DNA of 58,602 bases, taken from Ruminococcus callidus (GTDB taxonomy: Bacteria; Bacillota; Clostridia; Oscillospirales; Ruminococcaceae). The position numbers and the translations under genes were made by a program. The notes beneath the pieces are model-generated. The model saw only the letters and a program-made list of their open reading frames with translations. It did not search any database and was not told the DNA's origin. How positions within the stretch are numbered: position 1 is the stretch's first letter; each line of letters starts with the position of its first letter. The stretch covers positions 1 to 58,602 of the forward strand of contig NZ_JAJFCK010000019.1 in assembly GCF_020709055.1 (NCBI RefSeq), given 5' to 3'. Positions 51,456 through 58,602 of this stretch are shown in pieces.

Positions 51456-52333
51456 GCCTCCTCCGGAAGTTCCAGCGTGATGCGTCCCAGCTTTCCGCTG
51501 CGAAACTCGTCCAGCAGCGTAATTGCCGCACGTTCCAGATTGACTTCTCCGCCGGAGATCAGCATGCCACGTTTTCTACCCAGCAGTTCCAGCATGGCGT
51601 AGCCGTCCTCTGCGATCTCATCCAGTCCGGTCATCTTGTACCGCTGTTCCAGCACCTGCGGATACACTTTCGCCAGATAGCACAGCAGCAGCCCTGCCAG
51701 TGCCTCCAGATCCATGATATCATCGTTGATGGCACCGGTAAACGCCAGCCGTCTCGCCACAGTCTGATCCTCGAACTTCGGCCAGAGCACGCCGGGCATA
51801 TCCAGCAGTTCCATCCGGTTGCCGATCTTCACCCACTGTTTGGTGCGGGTCACGCCGGGGCGATCCTCCACCTTGGCACGTTTGGACTGCGCCATACGGT
51901 TGATGAACGAGGACTTGCCCACGTTGGGAATTCCCACCACCATGAGCCGAATCGGTGCGCCGCTCATGCCGTGCGCCTGCCGTTTTTCCAGCAGTTCCCG
52001 CAGAAGCTGCTGGCGCACTGCCGGTGCAAATCCGGAGATTCCCTTTCCGCTTCGGCAGTCCACCGCCAGCGCCACACGGTTTTCCTTGCGGTACGCCTGA
52101 ATCCAGCGGGATGTTGCCGCCGGATCTGCCATGTCCGCCTTATTCAGCAGCAGCAGACGGGGCTTTGTCCCCACCATGCGATCCATTTCCGGATTGCGGC
52201 TGCTTCGGGGAATTCGTGCATCCAGAATTTCCACCACGGCATCCACCAGCGACAAATTGGCAGCGATCATGCGCCGTGTCTTGGTCATATGCCCGGGAAA
52301 CCACTGGATGTTCTGCATTAGCTCTTCCGCCAT
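51452..52333 (-). CDS. rbgA: ribosome biogenesis GTPase RbgA (YlqF)
   Basis: A 293-residue circularly permuted GTPase for late 50S assembly. The order of motifs is G4 NKAD first, then G1 [14 protein letters not shown]2/G3 GVTRTKQWV and [10 protein letters not shown], confirming the permutation. The N-terminal [11 protein letters not shown] is characteristic. ATG at 52333 follows GGAGGG with short spacing; the frame extends to 52351 without a better site. Confidence 0.96.
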   Translation of the reverse strand: MAEELMQNIQWFPGHMTKTRRMIAANLSLVDAVVEILDARIPRSSRNPEMDRMVGTKPRLLLLNKADMADPAATSRWIQAYRKENRVALAVDCRSGKGISGFAPAVRQQLLRELLEKRQAHGMSGAPIRLMVVGIPNVGKSSFINRMAQSKRAKVEDRPGVTRTKQWVKIGNRMELLDMPGVLWPKFEDQTVARRLAFTGAINDDIMDLEALAGLLLCYLAKVYPQVLEQRYKMTGLDEIAEDGYAMLELLGRKRGMLISGGEVNLERAAITLLDEFRSGKLGRITLELPEEA

Positions 52334-52366
52334 ACACCCTCCATGTTGCACGGAGTCTGTTTCGAC

Positions 52367-53041
52367 TCAGTTTTTCGAATAATTGTCGTAGATTCCGCCG
52401 AAATCGCTCAGCGAAATCCGGAACACTGCCTTTCCCAGAACTGCATCATCCGGCACGAATCCTACAAATGTGGAACGGCTGTCCGTGGAGTTCTGGCGAT
52501 TGTCACCCATGACGAAATAGTACCCCTCCGGCACTGTGACCGGATAGGAGAATGCACCCTCGTCAATGATGGTGGCGTTGTTGATATAAGGTTCATCCAG
52601 AACCTCGCCGTCCACCGTTACATCACCGGTGTTGAAATCGATGCCGATGGTCTGACCGCCTACAGCAATCACACGCTTGATAAGGCGCTTGTCCTTGGAC
52701 AGACCGGCACCCTTCTGAAGATCGCCCTCCGAATCATAGGTATAAGAGGAGTCGTTGTTCACGATCACAATATCGCCCTGCTTCGGGGTGTAGAAAAAAT
52801 CGGTCATCAGCAGACGGTCGCCGTTGTGCAGCGTTGCCTCCATGGAACTGCCGTCCACAGTCACCGGTCGGATGACATAGGCAAACAGCATCACGACGAC
52901 AAATACCGATACCAGAACGGTTTCCAGCATATCGGCAATATCCCGCAGCGTTTCGTTCTTTTTCTTCGCTTTCGGATCCTGCATCTCCGGCATTTTCTCC
53001 TCCGGTTCAGTTCCCATAGTGTTGAATTGCTGCTGTTCCAT
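52367..53041 (-). CDS. lepB: signal peptidase I
   Basis: A 224-residue membrane-bound type I signal peptidase. One helix (about 38-58, VLVSVFVVVMLFAYVIRP) precedes the catalytic serine in VDGSSMEATL; the catalytic lysine is in DKRLIKRVIAVGGQ; the GDNRQNSTDSR box follows. A charged cytoplasmic N-terminus (about 35 residues) is longer than average. ATG at 53041 is preferred for GGAGAG 8 bp upstream; ATG at 53056 is the alternative. Confidence 0.95.
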   Translation of the reverse strand: MEQQQFNTMGTEPEEKMPEMQDPKAKKKNETLRDIADMLETVLVSVFVVVMLFAYVIRPVTVDGSSMEATLHNGDRLLMTDFFYTPKQGDIVIVNNDSSYTYDSEGDLQKGAGLSKDKRLIKRVIAVGGQTIGIDFNTGDVTVDGEVLDEPYINNATIIDEGAFSYPVTVPEGYYFVMGDNRQNSTDSRSTFVGFVPDDAVLGKAVFRISLSDFGGIYDNYSKN

Positions 53042-53156
53042 GATATCGCTCTCCATTTCCTTGGAAGGCAGCCTGCGCAGTACATTTTCCGCAGCAGACT
53101 GCTTTTCCGCCGGGATTTCCCCGGCTTCCGATGCATCCCGACAAAGTCGAGATAAT

Positions 53157-53184
53157 AAAAAAAGGACAATACTGTCCCTTTTTT
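53157..53184 (-). terminator. partial terminator between rplS and lepB
   Basis: AAAGGACA, ATAC loop, TGTCCCTTTTTT, with T-tracts on both strands. On the minus strand it follows rplS by about 115 bp, so lepB is reached by read-through or an unseen promoter. Confidence 0.65.
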
Positions 53185-53299
53185 ACTGCCGCCAGACAGG
53201 CGTGATGGAGCAAAAACAACTTCCACCGTCTGTCTTTGCCTTGTGCAATTTCGAAATTCACGAGGCGCAGCGTGTTCAATCCCACGAATCGCCTTTTTC

Positions 53300-53644
53300 T
53301 TAGCGAATCTGCTCCTTGACCTTTGCAGCCTTACCAACTCTGTCACGCAGGTAGTACAGCTTTGCTCTGCGAACCTTACCCTTGCGGACAACCTCTACAC
53401 GGTCAACAACCGGAGAGTGCAGCGGGAATACACGCTCGATACCGCAGCCGTGTGCAACACGACGAACGGTAAAGGTCTCGCTGATGCCGCCGTGCTTCTT
53501 GGCGATTACAGTGCCCTCGAACAGCTGGATACGGCTCTTGTCGCCTTCCTTGATCTTTACGTATACCTTTACAGTATCACCTACTGCAAACTGCGGTACT
53601 TCCTGCTTCATGCTAGCGTCGCTGATTGTCTTCAATGCATCCAT
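53300..53644 (-). CDS. rplS: 50S ribosomal protein L19
   Basis: A 114-residue protein with the L19 blocks [53 protein letters not shown] and [33 protein letters not shown] precedes the ATG. It has a roughly 235-nt leader and its own promoter. Confidence 0.98.
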   Translation of the reverse strand: MDALKTISDASMKQEVPQFAVGDTVKVYVKIKEGDKSRIQLFEGTVIAKKHGGISETFTVRRVAHGCGIERVFPLHSPVVDRVEVVRKGKVRRAKLYYLRDRVGKAAKVKEQIR

Positions 53645-53880
53645 TCTATGTTCCTCCTAAAAATTTTCGAACCTTCATAAACGGGTTTTCCGTGCGCTGT
53701 TTCAGCATTGCAGGGCGGGAAAACGAACTGCCGCATCATTTTTCCGGTGCGTCAAAGTTGCGCAGCCAGCGGCACACGTCAGCGGATGATCCGATTTAAT
53801 GTCATATGGAGCGGTCCGGACGTTTTCCGTTCCCCCTCCGGCATTAACCTCACGCCAAAGGGCGCGGATTTTCAAATGCT
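53645..53880 (-). promoter_or_regulatory. long rplS leader
   Basis: About 235 nt between the promoter and rplS carry no ORF with a ribosome-binding site. Several G/C-rich palindromic stretches occur, for example CGGAAAACGTCCGG near 53818-53831 of the complementary strand. Ribosomal-protein leaders often bind the protein for autoregulation; I cannot match this to the described L19 leader. Confidence 0.35.
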
Positions 53881-53885
53881 TTTAT

Positions 53886-53914
53886 ATCATACCACACTTC
53901 CGAAAAAAATGCAA
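53886..53914 (-). promoter_or_regulatory. sigma-A promoter of rplS
   Basis: Minus strand TTGCAT (53914-53909), 17 bp, TATGAT (53891-53886). It overlaps the 3' vicinity of the upstream gene. Confidence 0.7.
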
Positions 53915-53922
53915 GTGTTTTT

Positions 53923-54582
53923 TCAAAAAAATTTTGTTTTTTCTGCGGTGAGCAGTGCAGTGCGGCAAATTCTCGGTGTCCGGAGGGGAATCTGTACAAA
54001 ATCCTCCAGCGCATGCAGCAAAAGCATGGGATTCAGGCTACTGCTGCTTCCGGAGGGCAGGCACAGGTGCAGCACCAGCTGCTGCGACTCCGGAACTGCC
54101 TCAGCCTGTTCTATCATGGGCTTCAAATCCACCTCACGCATGCCCTTTTTGCTGCGCTTCTGCACCAGAATTTCCGGCTGCGCCAGAAATGCGTCAAACT
54201 GCTTTGCCAACGCTTCCGGTTCTCCGCAGGGCAGCTCTACTGTATATGTGGCGTAAGCGAGTTCCCGAAAGGTGTGCTGCGGAGCGCCCGCCTCCAGAAT
54301 GCGGATGTCCGACGGGAGCGCCGCATTCAAGCGGGACAGCACCTCTTCCGGCGGCACCGGTTCAGACAGACTCAGCTCCATGACCTCTGCTGTGCTGGTG
54401 AAGCCCAGCGGCAGTGTGGCGGCGAAAGAGGTCTGCATGTGCGGATGGAATCCGGCGGAATAGGCTGCCGGCAGTCCGGCACGGCATACGGCACGCTGGA
54501 AACAGCGGATCAAATCCAGATGCGAGATGTATTTGGCTCTGCCCAGCTTGGCAAAGCGAACCCGAACACTGATGTTATTCAA
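53923..54582 (-). CDS. TIGR03936/DUF2344 radical-SAM-associated protein
   Basis: A 219-residue DUF2344 protein: VRVRFAKLGRAKYISHLDLIRCFQRAVCRAGLPAAYSAGFHPH is the family hallmark, followed by LPLGFTSTAEVMELSL. It lacks cysteine clusters and works with the radical-SAM protein encoded just upstream; the two are often fused in one chain. TTG at 54582 overlaps that gene's TGA (TTTTGA) with GAGGAA upstream. Function is linked to tRNA or ribosome modification by association only. Confidence 0.88.
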   Translation of the reverse strand: MNNISVRVRFAKLGRAKYISHLDLIRCFQRAVCRAGLPAAYSAGFHPHMQTSFAATLPLGFTSTAEVMELSLSEPVPPEEVLSRLNAALPSDIRILEAGAPQHTFRELAYATYTVELPCGEPEALAKQFDAFLAQPEILVQKRSKKGMREVDLKPMIEQAEAVPESQQLVLHLCLPSGSSSSLNPMLLLHALEDFVQIPLRTPRICRTALLTAEKTKFF

Positions 54583-56429
54583 AAGCAATTCCTCCCCAGT
54601 TTCCGATTGATACCGCATCCGGCACAGGCGCTGCGGCAGTGCGGTGTGGTCTTTGCATCGTGCGCTTTCTGATTTTCCCGCACAAAAAAGGCACGGTCCA
54701 CCAGATAGTCCAGATGATCCCACGGAAACACCTCGTCATAGGCTCTGATGCGGTTGGCATAGAACGCCGGATCCAGACCGCACTCCGACATCGCCTGTTC
54801 CCAGATCTCATAGTGGAAGCACTCGCTCCAGCTGTCAAACTTGCTGCCGCTGCGCCATGCCTTTTCGATGACAGCGCTCAGCCGTCTGTCCCCTCTCGCC
54901 AGAACCGCCTCCAGACGGCTGATCTCGTAGGTGTGCCAGCTGACCTTGATTTTCTTCCGATGCCGCGGCTGGATGCAGGAGAGCAGATGTTCCTGCCGTT
55001 TCAGCAGCTCCTCCTGTTCCACCTGCGGTTCAAACTGGAACGGCGTGAACGGCTTCGGCACAAAGGTGGCGCAGCTGATGGAGATCTGCACCATTTTTCC
55101 CTTGGGGCGGTTCGGTGTTTCAAAAAAGCAGTCGATGATCTTCTCTGCCAGCCGGACAATTCCGGCGACATCGTCCAGCGTTTCCGTGGGAAGTCCCATC
55201 ATAAAATACAGCTTGACGTTGGTGTATCCGCCGGCAAAAGCAATGGACGCTGTGCGGAGCATCTCCTCCTCTGTGACATTCTTGTTGATGACATCCCGCA
55301 GACGCTGTGTTCCCGCCTCCGGCGCAAAAGTCAGGCTGCTCTTCCGCACGCTCTGAATCTGTTCCATCAGCTCCTTGGAAAAGTTGTCCACCCGCAGAGA
55401 GGGCAGCGTCAGGTTGATGCGGTGGGATTCGGTGTAGGGCAGCAGCTGAGTTAGGGTTTCCTCCAGCCGGCTGTGGTCGCTGGTGCTGAGGGAGGACATA
55501 GAGACCTCCTGATATCCCGTGTTGTCGCACAGGGTACGGCACTGACGGTTGATGGTTTCCGGTGACTTTTCCCGAAACGGCCGGTAGAGAAATCCCGCCT
55601 GGCAGAACCGGCAGCCGCGAATGCAGCCACGCAGCACTTCTTCTACCACACGGTCATGCACCACCTCCATAAACGGTACGACAAACTGCCGGGGATAGAA
55701 CACCTTGTCCAGATCGTCGACCACCCGCTTCTGAATGGTCGCCGGAATGCCCTCCTCCGGTGTCACGGCATCAATTGTCCCGTCCGGATGATAGGAAACC
55801 TTGTACAAAGACGGCACATAGATGCCCGGAATCTGTGCTGCCGCACGGAGAAATTCCTGACGGGTGGCGCCGGATTTCTTCATGGCAAGGTACAGATCCA
55901 TCAGCTCCAGCTCAACCTCTTCCCCCTCGCCGAGAACGAACAGATCAAAGAAATCCGCCAGCGGTTCCGGATTACAGACACACGGACCGCCTGCGATCAC
56001 CATCGGTGCCAGCGCTTCGCCACGGTCTTTGGCATAGAGCGGAATCCCAGCCAAATCCAGCATGTTCAAAATGTTGGTGTAGGCAAGCTCGTATTGCAGG
56101 GTAAAGCCCACGAAATCGAACTCCCGCACCGGATCCAGACTCTCCAGCGCATACAGCGGAATCTGATGCTCCCGCATGAGCGCCTCGAAATCCGTCCACG
56201 GCGCAAAGACCCGTTCGCACCAGAAATTTTCCCGGCTGTTGATGAGGCTGTACAGGATTTTCATGCCAAGGTGGGACATGCCGATCTCATAGGTATCCGG
56301 AAAGCAAAAGGCAAACCGCACGTCCACATTCTGAATTTCCTTGACAATGCTGCCCACTTCTCCCCCGATATACTGCGCCGGCTTCTGCACCTGCAGCAGA
56401 AGCGGTTCGATCTGCGATAATACATTCAT
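54579..56429 (-). CDS. TIGR03960 B12-binding-type radical SAM protein
   Basis: A 616-residue protein with an N-terminal B12-binding-like domain (FPDTYEIGMSHLGMKILYSLIN), YIGGEVGSIVK at the start, and a radical-SAM core with RGCIRGCRFCQAGF (CxxxCxxC, about 276-283). PPTG-type loops and the C-terminal NRKLGRNCF region match TIGR03960. The substrate is unknown; the DUF2344 partner is encoded immediately downstream with overlapping stop and start. The ATG at 56429 lies about 40 bp after a promoter. Confidence 0.92.
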   Translation of the reverse strand: MNVLSQIEPLLLQVQKPAQYIGGEVGSIVKEIQNVDVRFAFCFPDTYEIGMSHLGMKILYSLINSRENFWCERVFAPWTDFEALMREHQIPLYALESLDPVREFDFVGFTLQYELAYTNILNMLDLAGIPLYAKDRGEALAPMVIAGGPCVCNPEPLADFFDLFVLGEGEEVELELMDLYLAMKKSGATRQEFLRAAAQIPGIYVPSLYKVSYHPDGTIDAVTPEEGIPATIQKRVVDDLDKVFYPRQFVVPFMEVVHDRVVEEVLRGCIRGCRFCQAGFLYRPFREKSPETINRQCRTLCDNTGYQEVSMSSLSTSDHSRLEETLTQLLPYTESHRINLTLPSLRVDNFSKELMEQIQSVRKSSLTFAPEAGTQRLRDVINKNVTEEEMLRTASIAFAGGYTNVKLYFMMGLPTETLDDVAGIVRLAEKIIDCFFETPNRPKGKMVQISISCATFVPKPFTPFQFEPQVEQEELLKRQEHLLSCIQPRHRKKIKVSWHTYEISRLEAVLARGDRRLSAVIEKAWRSGSKFDSWSECFHYEIWEQAMSECGLDPAFYANRIRAYDEVFPWDHLDYLVDRAFFVRENQKAHDAKTTPHCRSACAGCGINRKLGRNCF

Positions 56430-56467
56430 ATAGAAAAACGCTCCGTTCTCTTTGAGTCATTGTTTCT

Positions 56468-56496
56468 ATTATAGCGGATTTTTCAGGAGAATGCAA
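56468..56496 (-). promoter_or_regulatory. sigma-A promoter of the radical-SAM pair
   Basis: Minus strand TTGCAT (56496-56491), 17 bp, TATAAT (56473-56468). Confidence 0.75.
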
Positions 56497-56557
56497 GTAC
56501 AAAGATCATCGTGCAACAACGAAAAGATTCTGAAAAACGCTCCCCGAAAATGCTGCT

Positions 56558-56776
56558 CCAGCTGAGCGCAGCTGGCGAGGTGTTCTTAGAGGGCACGTGC
56601 CCTCTAAGTCGCTGTCCGCAGACAGCGAAATTCCCTGCGCCCGTGCTTTGGGGCGCACGGAGCAGGTGGGTGAGAAAAGCGACAGCTTTTCGAGAGCGGA
56701 GCGAACAAGACCGCTCCGCCCTGTTTCCCGCTCGCTATGCCTTGATTTTGAAAACGTTCCGGTGGAACGTTTTCAA
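56558..56776. repeat. cluster of seven unrelated short palindromes
   Basis: Between the sigma-factor terminator and the radical-SAM promoter lie seven inverted repeats: CCAGCTG/CAGCTGG (56558-56575); a 24-bp loopless palindrome with AGAGGGCACGTGCCCTCT at its centre (56585-56608); CGCTGTC/GACAGCG (56610-56627); TGCGCC/GGCGCA (56636-56657); GAAAAGC/GCTTTTC (56674-56691); GCGGAGCG/CGCTCCGC (56696-56719); and 13-bp arms TTGAAAACGTTCC/GGAACGTTTTCAA (56748-56776). Sequences differ, so it is not a tandem repeat of one unit. No convincing gene is present in 56430-56847. Confidence 0.85.
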
Positions 56777-56795
56777 CGGGATTAGCTGTCCCTGC

Positions 56796-56824
56796 AAAAC
56801 AAAAGGACACGGTTTCCCGTGTCC
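56796..56824 (-). terminator. terminator of the sigma-factor gene
   Basis: Minus strand GGACACGG, GAAA loop, CCGTGTCC, then TTTTGTTTT; 24 bp after the stop. Confidence 0.85.
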
Positions 56825-56847
56825 CTATGAAGCACATCTCTCTCCTC

Positions 56848-57672
56848 TCACACTTCCAGCGCCATCCGATTCTTTGCACCCCAGCATTGCAGCTTCCGCA
56901 TCGCACGCTGTTCCAGCTGCCGTGCACGCTCCTTACTCACCTGAAAGGTTTTTCCCACCTCTTCCAGCGTGCGCTCTGGCATACCGTCCAGCCCATAGCG
57001 CATGGTGATGATCCGGCGCTCCCGCTCGTCCAGCTGTGCCATCAGCGTTTCGATCAAAAGCCGGCGGCTTGCGATTTCCTCCGGATTTTCCACGTTCTGG
57101 TCTGCCAGCAGTTCCTGCCGTTCCGTTGAACCGTCCAGCGCCACCATCTCGTTCAGGCTTCGCAGCGCCGACATGGGTTCCACCTGGCAGACGCACTCGT
57201 GCACTTCTGCCGCTGTCACGGTCACGCCGTTCTCGGAATCCTCTGTCATCTGCGCCGCCAGCTTCTGGTAGTCCACGCCGGAAAACGGATCACGGTAGAG
57301 CATCATCCTGTGGAGCCGGTCATGGAGATGAACGGGAATCCGTACCACCATGCCGTTGTTCATGATCTCCCGCTGCACCGCCTGCCGCACGTGAATCCAT
57401 GCATAGGTGGCAAACCGGACATCACAGGACTCCCGAAACAGCTTTGCCGCCCGCAGCAGCCCCAGCTGTCCGGCTGCCCACAAATCCTCCAGCTCCAGGG
57501 AAAGGTAGGCGTACCGCTTCCGCTCCCGCCATGCGATGGTGTGGATCATGCCGTCATTCTGCAGCAGCAGCTGCGCCTGGGCATCCTGATTTCCCTGCTG
57601 CACCAATATGCACAGTTCTTCGTTGGACATGGCGGAAAGATTCTGTCTGTTCTGTTCTTTCTGGGTTGTCAT
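56848..57672 (-). CDS. sigma-70 family RNA polymerase sigma factor
   Basis: A 274-residue sigma factor without region 1.1. Region 2 (about 17-100) has NDGMIHTIAWRERKRYAYLSLELEDLWAAGQLGLLRAAKLF and FATYAWIHVRQAVQREI; a region-3-like segment follows (VVRIPVHLHDRLHRM); region 4 is MRYGLDGMPERTLEEVGKTFQVSKERARQLEQRAMRKL. It is shorter than SigA, so a group 2/3 alternative sigma is likely. The ATG at 57672 has AAAGGAG; the frame to 57708 lacks a site. It is divergent from the CarD-type gene. Confidence 0.88.
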   Translation of the reverse strand: MTTQKEQNRQNLSAMSNEELCILVQQGNQDAQAQLLLQNDGMIHTIAWRERKRYAYLSLELEDLWAAGQLGLLRAAKLFRESCDVRFATYAWIHVRQAVQREIMNNGMVVRIPVHLHDRLHRMMLYRDPFSGVDYQKLAAQMTEDSENGVTVTAAEVHECVCQVEPMSALRSLNEMVALDGSTERQELLADQNVENPEEIASRRLLIETLMAQLDERERRIITMRYGLDGMPERTLEEVGKTFQVSKERARQLEQRAMRKLQCWGAKNRMALEV

Positions 57673-57975
57673 GATGTTTCTCCTTTCCTTTTTGACCGCC
57701 TCCGGCAAACGCCCGGAAGGGCATTTCGGTTTCTCTTTGATTCTGGTTCCATTATAGCAGTTTAGTTTTTCAGAATTGTACCAACTGCAATTCTTTTCAA
57801 AAAAATCCGAAATTTAGCGAAATGCACCGAAACGGCGGGCAAAATTCTGAAATAGTGCACAATTTTATCAGCGGTGTTTTTGGCGAAAATCCCTCTGGAA
57901 TTTCCTGTCAGATTGTGGTATAATTGAAAAAGAAAGAAAAACAAAGAAAAAACCTTGAAAGGAAGGCTGCATTTT
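57673..57975. other. divergent regulatory region sigma factor / CarD
   Basis: No gene is seen. A minus-strand TATAAT (57756-57751) and a plus-strand TGTGGTATAAT (-10 box 57919-57924) mark two divergent starts, but neither has a good -35 hexamer, suggesting activator-dependent promoters or extended -10 use. Confidence 0.45.
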
Positions 57976-58506
57976 ATGGAAACCACAGACAAACACACCT
58001 ACCAACCAGACGACTATGTTTCTTACGCCGGCTCCGGCGTCTGCCGTGTCATTGGTCAGGAAACCCAATCCCCAGACGGCATACAGGAAATCCAGTACTA
58101 TAAATTACAGCCGCTGGACAGCAAAAACTCCACCTATTATGTGCCAGTGGAACACGCAGAAATGCGCCTGCGGCCGCTGCTGACCAAAGAGGAGATCTAC
58201 CACCTGATCGACGAGATTCCCGCAGAGTCGGAAGAAGCGTGGTGCACCAACAGCCGGGAACGCCGGAACCAGTTCCACACAGTTCTCGGTGGCGACGACA
58301 ATCGGGAGATCATCCGCATGATGCGGACACTGCATCAGGAACAGGAGCGTAAAAAGCACGCCGGACACAAACTCTCCTCTGCCGATGAGAGCGCTATGTA
58401 TGCCGCAGAGAATCGGGTGTATCAGGAATTCGGTCTGGTGCTGGGCATTCGTCCGGAGAAAGTTCACGACTTCATCTTAAAGCATCTGGAGGCATCTAAC
58501 AAATAA
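57976..58506 (+). CDS. CarD family transcriptional regulator
   Basis: A 176-residue CarD/CdnL/TRCF-type protein. The N-terminal RNA-polymerase-interaction domain (about 10-65) has YQPDDYVSYAGSGVCRVIGQE...YYKLQPLDSKNSTYYVPVEH; a helical C-terminal domain follows with LGIRPEKVHDFILKHLEAS. CarD proteins bind the beta subunit and stabilise open complexes. ATG at 57976 follows GAAAGGAAGG; the TTG at 57955 is upstream of that site. Divergent to the sigma factor. Confidence 0.9.
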   Translation: METTDKHTYQPDDYVSYAGSGVCRVIGQETQSPDGIQEIQYYKLQPLDSKNSTYYVPVEHAEMRLRPLLTKEEIYHLIDEIPAESEEAWCTNSRERRNQFHTVLGGDDNREIIRMMRTLHQEQERKKHAGHKLSSADESAMYAAENRVYQEFGLVLGIRPEKVHDFILKHLEASNK

Positions 58507-58510
58507 GGAA

Positions 58511-58547
58511 TGGCAGCCGGAACAAAAACGTTCCAGCTGCCATTTTT
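58511..58547 (+). terminator. terminator of the CarD-type gene
   Basis: TGGCAGC and GGAAC pair with GTTCC and GCTGCCA around AAAAAC, then TTTTT. Confidence 0.85.
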
Positions 58548-58602
58548 AGAGCTTGTGTTCGTAGGAAATATATGCGGATTTTCGAGCAAATTTTTTTGCA
58601 GA
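58548..58602. repeat. left end of dispersed element (cut by window edge)
   Basis: AGAGCTTGTGTTCG, then 'tatgcggattttcgagca', as at the left end of copies A and B. The rest lies beyond the window. It begins right after the CarD terminator. Confidence 0.75.

Noticed and set aside
56511..57008. Plus-strand open frame through the hairpin tract
   Set aside because: No ribosome-binding site, overlaps palindromes and the sigma-factor gene's 3' end, composition dictated by inverted repeats.
1..58602. tRNA, rRNA, tmRNA or insertion-sequence genes
   Set aside because: Intergenic regions were read for T-arm and D-arm patterns, and coding frames for transposase motifs; none was convincing.

Overview
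The window looks like a chromosomal segment of a Gram-positive, anaerobic, Ruminococcus-like clostridium (Oscillospiraceae). This is inferred from moderately GC-rich housekeeping genes, strong AAGGAGG ribosome-binding sites with many GTG/TTG starts, sigma-A promoters of TTGACA-17-TATAAT type, and Firmicutes gene orders: der-plsY-gpsA, tig-clpP-clpX, rplS-lepB-rbgA-rnhB-yraN and thiS-thiG-thiH-tenI. No tRNA, rRNA, CRISPR array, prophage or transposase gene is visible. Coding density is high.

Layout. 1-2.1 kb: nitroreductase, esterase and small membrane protein operon. 2.1-4.9 kb: a YwaF-type membrane protein, then a collagen-like GAT-repeat protein cotranscribed with a glycosyltransferase. 5.1-9.0 kb (minus): gpsA, plsY, der, rpmF, yceD. 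9.0-12.7 kb (minus): small P-loop protein with pgi, a D,D-carboxypeptidase homologue that has lost its catalytic motifs, and an HPr-like protein without the phosphorylatable histidine. 13-18.1 kb (plus): mtaB and single-chain purL. 18.2-27 kb: a BofC-like membrane protein, class A PBP, RNA methyltransferase, greA, lysS, two envelope proteins, and endonuclease IV. 27-31 kb: MATE transporter behind a probable guanidine-IV riboswitch, HAD phosphatase, NfeD-SPFH pair. 31.2-36.4 kb: MBOAT acyltransferase, DHHW protein, FkbH-like enzyme and acyl carrier protein, a compact candidate surface-acylation system. 36.6-40.8 kb: YbjN protein and a copper unit (csoR, copA, Cu/Zn SOD). 40.9-44.5 kb: thiazole-synthesis operon behind a probable HMP-PP riboswitch. 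44.5-48.1 kb (minus): a 49-residue protein, clpX, clpP, tig. 48.2-56.4 kb (minus): phosphoesterase, thrC, yraN, rnhB, rbgA, lepB, rplS, and a radical-SAM pair. 56.5-58.5 kb: a non-coding tract of clustered hairpins, a sigma-70 family factor and a divergent CarD-type regulator.

The least explained signals are: (1) a dispersed palindromic element of about 150-160 bp, with two complete and three partial copies, mostly abutting stop codons; (2) seven unrelated short inverted repeats packed into 220 bp at 56.56-56.78 kb; (3) the FkbH/ACP/MBOAT/DHHW cluster, which by analogy to Dlt could load a three-carbon or other acyl unit on ACP and export it to a surface polymer; (4) an in-frame copper-chaperone domain at the end of copA with its own ribosome-binding site; (5) degenerate paralogues (DacF-like, HPr-like) and a ThiS with residues beyond its GG tail. 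All functional statements come from reading translated sequence and motifs; no database search was possible.
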